A stretch of 8,024 nucleotides of DNA, taken from positions 1 through 8,024 of the forward strand of contig PXQM01000154.1 of NCBI GenBank assembly GCA_003021325.1, in the 5' to 3' direction. Positions within the stretch are counted from its first letter, which is position 1. Every line of letters begins with the position of its first letter. The notes under the pieces were generated by a model. The model ran no database searches. It saw only the letters and a list, made by a program, of their open reading frames with translations, and was not told where the DNA came from. A program made the translations under genes and the position numbers. This document shows, one piece after another, positions 4,733 through 8,024 of this stretch. The DNA comes from Halobacteriales archaeon QH_10_70_21 (lineage in GTDB: Archaea > Halobacteriota > Halobacteria > Halobacteriales > Haloarculaceae).

Positions 4733-5368
4733 ATGATGGCGGCAATGGTCGAGTTCGAGACTGGAACCGCGGCGCCGTGCGACTGCAAGGTCGGCCGCGT
4801 GGCAGCAGACCGGGGACTCGGCGCCATCCACGAGGAGCTCGCGGGACGGTGGGGCGAGGCGAGCGTCCGGGAGCTCGCCGCGACGTTCAACCGGCGGGTG
4901 CTGCGGGCCGCCGTCGAGTCGTCCGGTCGGACGCCGCTCGACGGCGAGGTCGACAACCTCTATCGGATCCTGACGGACGAGGACGTCGACGCCGGTAGCC
5001 GGACGCAGGCCCGGGAGCGGCTCCGCCAGGACGGCGTGGCGGTCGAGACCGTCGAGTCCCAGTTCGTCTCCCACCAGACGGTCTACAGGCATCTGTCGAA
5101 CTGTCTCGGCGTCAGCCGCGAGTCGGGTCACGGGGACGCCGGCTCACGTGTGGACGCCTGGCGCGAGAGGATACTTTCGCTCCAGACACGGCTGTCCCGC
5201 GTGACCGAACGCGGAATCGAACAGCTCCGGGACGGCGGGGACGCGAGCATCGGCTCCTTCGACGTCTACGTCGACGTGAACGTCTTCTGCGAGGACTGCG
5301 GCCGGCTCTACACGGTCGAGGAGTTCCTCGACGAGCGAGCCTGCGACTGCGACGACGACGAAACCTGA
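4733..5368 (+). CDS. rdfA: RdfA-family protein (rod-determining factor homologue)
   Basis: This 211-residue acidic cytosolic protein matches the haloarchaeal RdfA family, whose founding Haloferax volcanii member is needed for rod-shaped cells. Features in order: a Cys pair in CDCKVGRVA (C16, C18), a family-typical helical stretch RELAATFNRRVLRAA, LDGEVDNLYRILTDEDVDAG, an HTH-like segment FVSHQTVYRHLSNCLGV (111-127), a helical region of about 30 residues, and a C-terminal zinc-ribbon-like knuckle with C186, C189, C204 and C206. Three in-frame ATGs (4733, 4736, 4745) are possible; promoter spacing favours 4745. The HTH-like helix and metal knuckles suggest a DNA- or nucleic-acid-binding regulator, which is inference. 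Genomes often hold several paralogues, so this may not be the one that sets cell shape. It is convergent with the broken formate dehydrogenase gene, 42 bp away. Confidence 0.78.
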   Translation: MMAAMVEFETGTAAPCDCKVGRVAADRGLGAIHEELAGRWGEASVRELAATFNRRVLRAAVESSGRTPLDGEVDNLYRILTDEDVDAGSRTQARERLRQDGVAVETVESQFVSHQTVYRHLSNCLGVSRESGHGDAGSRVDAWRERILSLQTRLSRVTERGIEQLRDGGDASIGSFDVYVDVNVFCEDCGRLYTVEEFLDERACDCDDDET

Positions 5369-5410
5369 CGGCCGCCGGACGGTCGCCCCGCTGGCGGAAT
5401 CCCCGTCGGT

Positions 5411-7314
5411 TCAGCAGGGTTCGACCGAAACGGCTGCGTGCTTGTACTCCGGAATCTTCGCCGTGGGGTCCAGCGCGTCCGAGGTGACACGGTTGACGAG
5501 CGGATCCGCGAAGTGGGAGGTGAGGAACACGGTCCCCTGGCGGATGGCCGGGGTCACGTCCGCCGGTGCCGTCACCTCGCCACGGTCGTTGGCCACCCGG
5601 ACCTCGGCGCCGTCCTCGATACCACGCTCGGCGGCGTCGTCCGGGTGTATCCGGAGGGCGTCCTCGCGGACCATCTGCGTGAGCGTCCCCGACCGCCGGG
5701 CGAGCGCGCCGCTGTTGAAGCGGGTTGTAATTTGGCCGGTCGTCAGCACGAGGTCGTCGCCCTCGAGGTCGTCGGCCGGCGGGACGTGGTCGACGGGCAC
5801 GAGTGGGGCGGTCCGCTCGCCGGTGGCGAAGGTCTCCGCGTGGAGGACGTCGGTCCCGCTGTCGGCGCCGGCGGGGAACGGCCAGCGCTGGCTCCCGTCG
5901 CCGATGCCGTCGTAGGACATGCCCTCGTAAATGGGTGAGACGCGGGCCAGCTCCTCGAAGATGGCCTCTGCGTCCGCGTCGAACTCGTGGTCCGTCAGCC
6001 GCTCGCCGAGCTCGCAGACGATGTCGAGGTCGCGGCGGGCCGCTCCCGGCGGCGGGCTCGAGCCGGTCGAAGGCCTCGCCGACGCGGTTGGCGTTCGGCT
6101 CGGTGAGGGCGGGGTTCTCGCCGAAGACGACCGCCGCCCGGACGTCGTCGCCGAAGTCGTGGGTGGCTTCGACCTCCGTGAGGCCCGGTTTCGCCGGCGG
6201 TTCGACACCCCACTCCGCTGCGACCGCAGCGCGGTCCTCGGCGTCGGTCACGTCACGGTACCCCGGCAGGAGGCCCGGGAGCGCGCCGACGTCACCGGCC
6301 CCCTGGACGTTGTTCTGTCCTCGCAGCGGGTTGATGCCCGTGCCCCGCCTCCCGACGTTGCCCGTCAGGAGCGAGAGGTTCGACAGCGTCTCGACGTTGG
6401 CCGTCCCGCAGTGGTGCTGGCTCATCCCCATCCTGGTGAACGCCGCCGCGCGGTCGGCCTCGCCGTACGCCCGGGCCGCAGCGCGGCGGTCCGCCTCGTC
6501 GACCCCGGCCAGGTCGGCGTTCTCGGCGACGTCGACGCCGGCCGGCGACTCCTCGTACCGCTCGAACCCCGTCGTCCGTTCGGCGAGGAACGCCTCGTCG
6601 GTAAGTCCCTCCTCAACCACGACGGCGGTCATCGCGTTGAGCAATGGGATGTCGTAGCCCGGGCGGACCGCGAGGTGGATATCGGCGGCCCGTGTGGTGT
6701 CGTTCTCGCGCGGGTCGACGTGGACGAGCGTCGTTCCGTCACGGACGGCCGGCAGCAGGTACGACCGGAACGCGACGGGGTGCTGTTCGGCCGGGTTCGC
6801 GCCGGTCACGAGGCACAGGTCGGCCTCCCGGAGGTCCTCGAGCGTGCTGGTCATCGCGCCCGCGCCGAAGCGGTCCTTCCATCGCGGCGACCGTCGAGGA
6901 GTGACAGAGCCGCGCACAGTTGTCGACGTCGTTCCTCCCGAGGAGCCGCGCCACCTTCTGGAAGACGTAGTTCTCCTCGTCGGTGCAGTTCGAGGACGCG
7001 AAGAAGACGACCGAGTCCGGACCGTGCTCGTCGACAACGCGTTTTACCCCGGACTCGACCCGCTCGAGCGCCTCCGCCCACGGTGCCGTCACGAGGTGCC
7101 CACCCTCCCGGACCAGCGGCCGCGTCAACCGGTCCTCGTGGTCGACGATGTCGAAGGCTGCGGCTCCCTTCGGACAGAGCTCCCCCTTCTCGTTGACCGG
7201 TCCGGCCACGCCGGTCGACTTCCCGCTCTCCGGGGCGTACGTGATGGTACAGCCCACCCCGCAGAACGGACAGACGTTCCGGCGGGCCTCGAAATCCCTT
7301 TCCGAGTCACTCAT
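5411..7314 (-). pseudogene. fdhF: Formate dehydrogenase alpha subunit, broken by frameshift and deletion
   Basis: The gene encodes a molybdopterin-bis-MGD oxidoreductase of the FdhF type, which oxidises formate to CO2. Three pieces read in different frames. Piece 1 (7314-6880, 145 codons) has the [4Fe-4S] cysteines C15, C18, C22 and C47 (CPFCGVGC, LCPKG) and the Mo-ligand ARLCHSS (C137, cysteine rather than selenocysteine). An extra base near 6879 then shifts the frame. Piece 2 (6878 to about 6057) continues from KDRFGAGAM through NPAEQHP, a Gln-His-His-Cys stretch and NPLRGQNNVQGAGDVGALPG to GEAFDRLE. Piece 3 (about 6049-5411) resumes with RRDLDIVCELGERLTD and ends LDPTAKIPEYKHAAV plus a short tail. 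Between pieces 2 and 3 the family's LVxQDIFxTETAxxADVxLP region, roughly 45-50 codons, is missing out of frame. The remains are otherwise well preserved, so the loss looks recent. The start (7314) has a TATA-like GATTACTCC 26 nt upstream. Confidence 0.88.
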
Positions 7315-7335
7315 ATTCGTGCCATCGGTTGCCAG

Positions 7336-7346
7336 GAGTAATCAAT
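7336..7346 (-). promoter_or_regulatory. TATA-like box of the formate dehydrogenase gene
   Basis: The minus strand reads TTGATTACTCC, centred about 26 nt upstream of the ATG at 7314. The promoter therefore looks intact, and the broken gene may still be transcribed. Confidence 0.4.
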
Positions 7347-7433
7347 CGTGTGCCGAACGGGTTCGGCCACGTCCGCCACCGTCCCGAAGTCCCGCGAATA
7401 CCGACGGGACAGCCGTCGGTTCGTGCCGCACGC

Positions 7434-7913
7434 CTACGGCTCGATGTTCTCCCTGAACTCCGGGGCGAGGCCGTTCTGCTGGATGCCGTCCCGTTCTCGG
7501 ACCCGGAACTCGTAGACCGCGACCCCACCGGTGGTGCTCGCGGCCTGGAGCGTGTTGGGCCGCCAGGCGTTCTGCGTCAGCGGTTCGACGTCCGACCACT
7601 TCTCCTCCGGGACCGCACTGGCGTCACCGGTGAGCAGCACGCTCCGCCAGTTGAACTGCGTCTCGACGGAGTAGGCGAGGAACCGCGCGCTCTCGGCGGC
7701 GTCGGTCAACTCCGCCGTCCAGCTCGACTCGCCCAGGAGGTACGTGAAGTAGAGGCTCGAGTCCCCGTCGTACCCGCACGACAGGGGAAGCAGATACGGT
7801 TCGGATTCGGTCGGGAGGCCCAGCACCCCCGTCGAGTGGGCAGAGAGGAACTCCCGAATCGATTCGTCGTCCATCGGTTCCAGGCCGTACTCCGTCAGCT
7901 GGTCGATAGTCAT
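7434..7913 (-). CDS. Pyridoxamine 5'-phosphate oxidase-fold family protein
   Basis: This 159-residue protein has the split-barrel flavin-binding fold shared by pyridoxamine phosphate oxidases and F420- or FMN-dependent reductases. Visible family marks are MDDESIREFLSAHSTGVLGL (14-33), PYLLPLSCGYDGDSSLYFTYLLG (39-61), ARFLAYSVETQFNWRSVLLTG (77-96) and VAVYEFRVRERDG (131-143). It matches the abundant haloarchaeal branch, whose substrate and cofactor are unknown. Length is normal and no residue looks lost. I chose the ATG at 7913: it begins the family-typical MTIDQLTEYGLE and has a GGAGG ribosome-binding site 11 nt upstream (7929-7925). The upstream extension from a GTG at 7949 has no family similarity. 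The gene is on the same strand as the broken fdhF, 119 bp upstream of it, but fdhF has its own promoter-like box, so co-transcription is uncertain. Confidence 0.88.
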   Translation of the reverse strand: MTIDQLTEYGLEPMDDESIREFLSAHSTGVLGLPTESEPYLLPLSCGYDGDSSLYFTYLLGESSWTAELTDAAESARFLAYSVETQFNWRSVLLTGDASAVPEEKWSDVEPLTQNAWRPNTLQAASTTGGVAVYEFRVRERDGIQQNGLAPEFRENIEP

Positions 7914-7956
7914 TGGTCGTTGGGCCTCCGTACATCTCGACCGTCTCACCGGACGG

Positions 7957-7968
7957 GCAAAATTGCAC
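7957..7968 (-). promoter_or_regulatory. TATA-like box of the oxidase-fold gene
   Basis: On the minus strand the sequence reads GTGCAATTTTGC, the only AT-rich stretch upstream of the gene. Transcription would start near 7937, giving a leader of about 24 nt that contains the GGAGG ribosome-binding site. The remaining bases to the window edge show no supported gene. Confidence 0.35.
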
Positions 7969-8024
7969 GGCGGCCAAGCCGAGGGCCCGTACCTGCACCG
8001 GGGCAGCGAGCGCCTCGCCGACGA

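Noticed and set aside
5112..6040. Continuation of the middle formate dehydrogenase frame to 5112
   Set aside because: After the deletion junction this frame becomes arginine- and proline-rich and even runs antisense into rdfA. The family similarity continues in another frame.
7914..8024. Possible gene fragment at the right edge
   Set aside because: No frame on either strand shows family features in the last 111 bases; only the promoter and ribosome-binding site of the oxidase-fold gene are supported.

Overview
The window is chromosomal DNA from a haloarchaeon (class Halobacteria), perhaps related to Haloarculaceae. The supports are high GC, strongly acidic proteins, TATA-like boxes about 26 nt upstream of ATG or GTG starts (leaderless transcription), and two families almost confined to Halobacteria: a HalOD1 output-domain protein and a rod-determining factor RdfA homologue. 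No tRNA, rRNA, CRISPR array or intact mobile element was seen.

Layout. Positions 1-2498 (minus strand) hold the head of the branched-chain amino-acid cluster. leuA (2-isopropylmalate synthase family) is followed by ilvB (acetolactate synthase large subunit), which is cut by the window edge. ilvB seems to have its own promoter, with a roughly 200-nt leader that carries a dyad at the start site and a perfect stem-loop. Positions 2890-3554 (minus) hold a two-gene unit: a single-PAS-domain protein overlapping a HalOD1 protein by a GTGA junction. It is divergent from a gamma-class carbonic anhydrase (3662-4162, plus). Positions 4163-4732 are a 570-bp gene-free stretch, AT-richer than its surroundings, with a long inverted repeat. 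An RdfA-family gene follows (4733-5368, plus), preceded by a tight dyad next to its TATA-like box. Convergent to it is a formate dehydrogenase alpha-subunit gene (5411-7314, minus) broken by a one-base insertion and by an out-of-frame deletion that removes about 45-50 codons. An intact pyridoxamine-phosphate-oxidase-fold gene (7434-7913, minus) closes the window.

How the genes fit together. leuA and ilvB belong to Leu/Val/Ile synthesis and commonly sit next to each other in haloarchaea. The PAS and HalOD1 genes look like a small sensory pair. The remaining genes share no obvious pathway.

Most worth checking. First, the leuA start: the catalytic motif lies upstream of the only in-frame ATG, no start codon is available for it, and the leaderless promoter points to a start that hits a stop after two codons. 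Second, the decaying formate dehydrogenase. Third, the leader and operator-like structures at ilvB and rdfA. I did not find convincing evidence for a wholly new multi-gene system.
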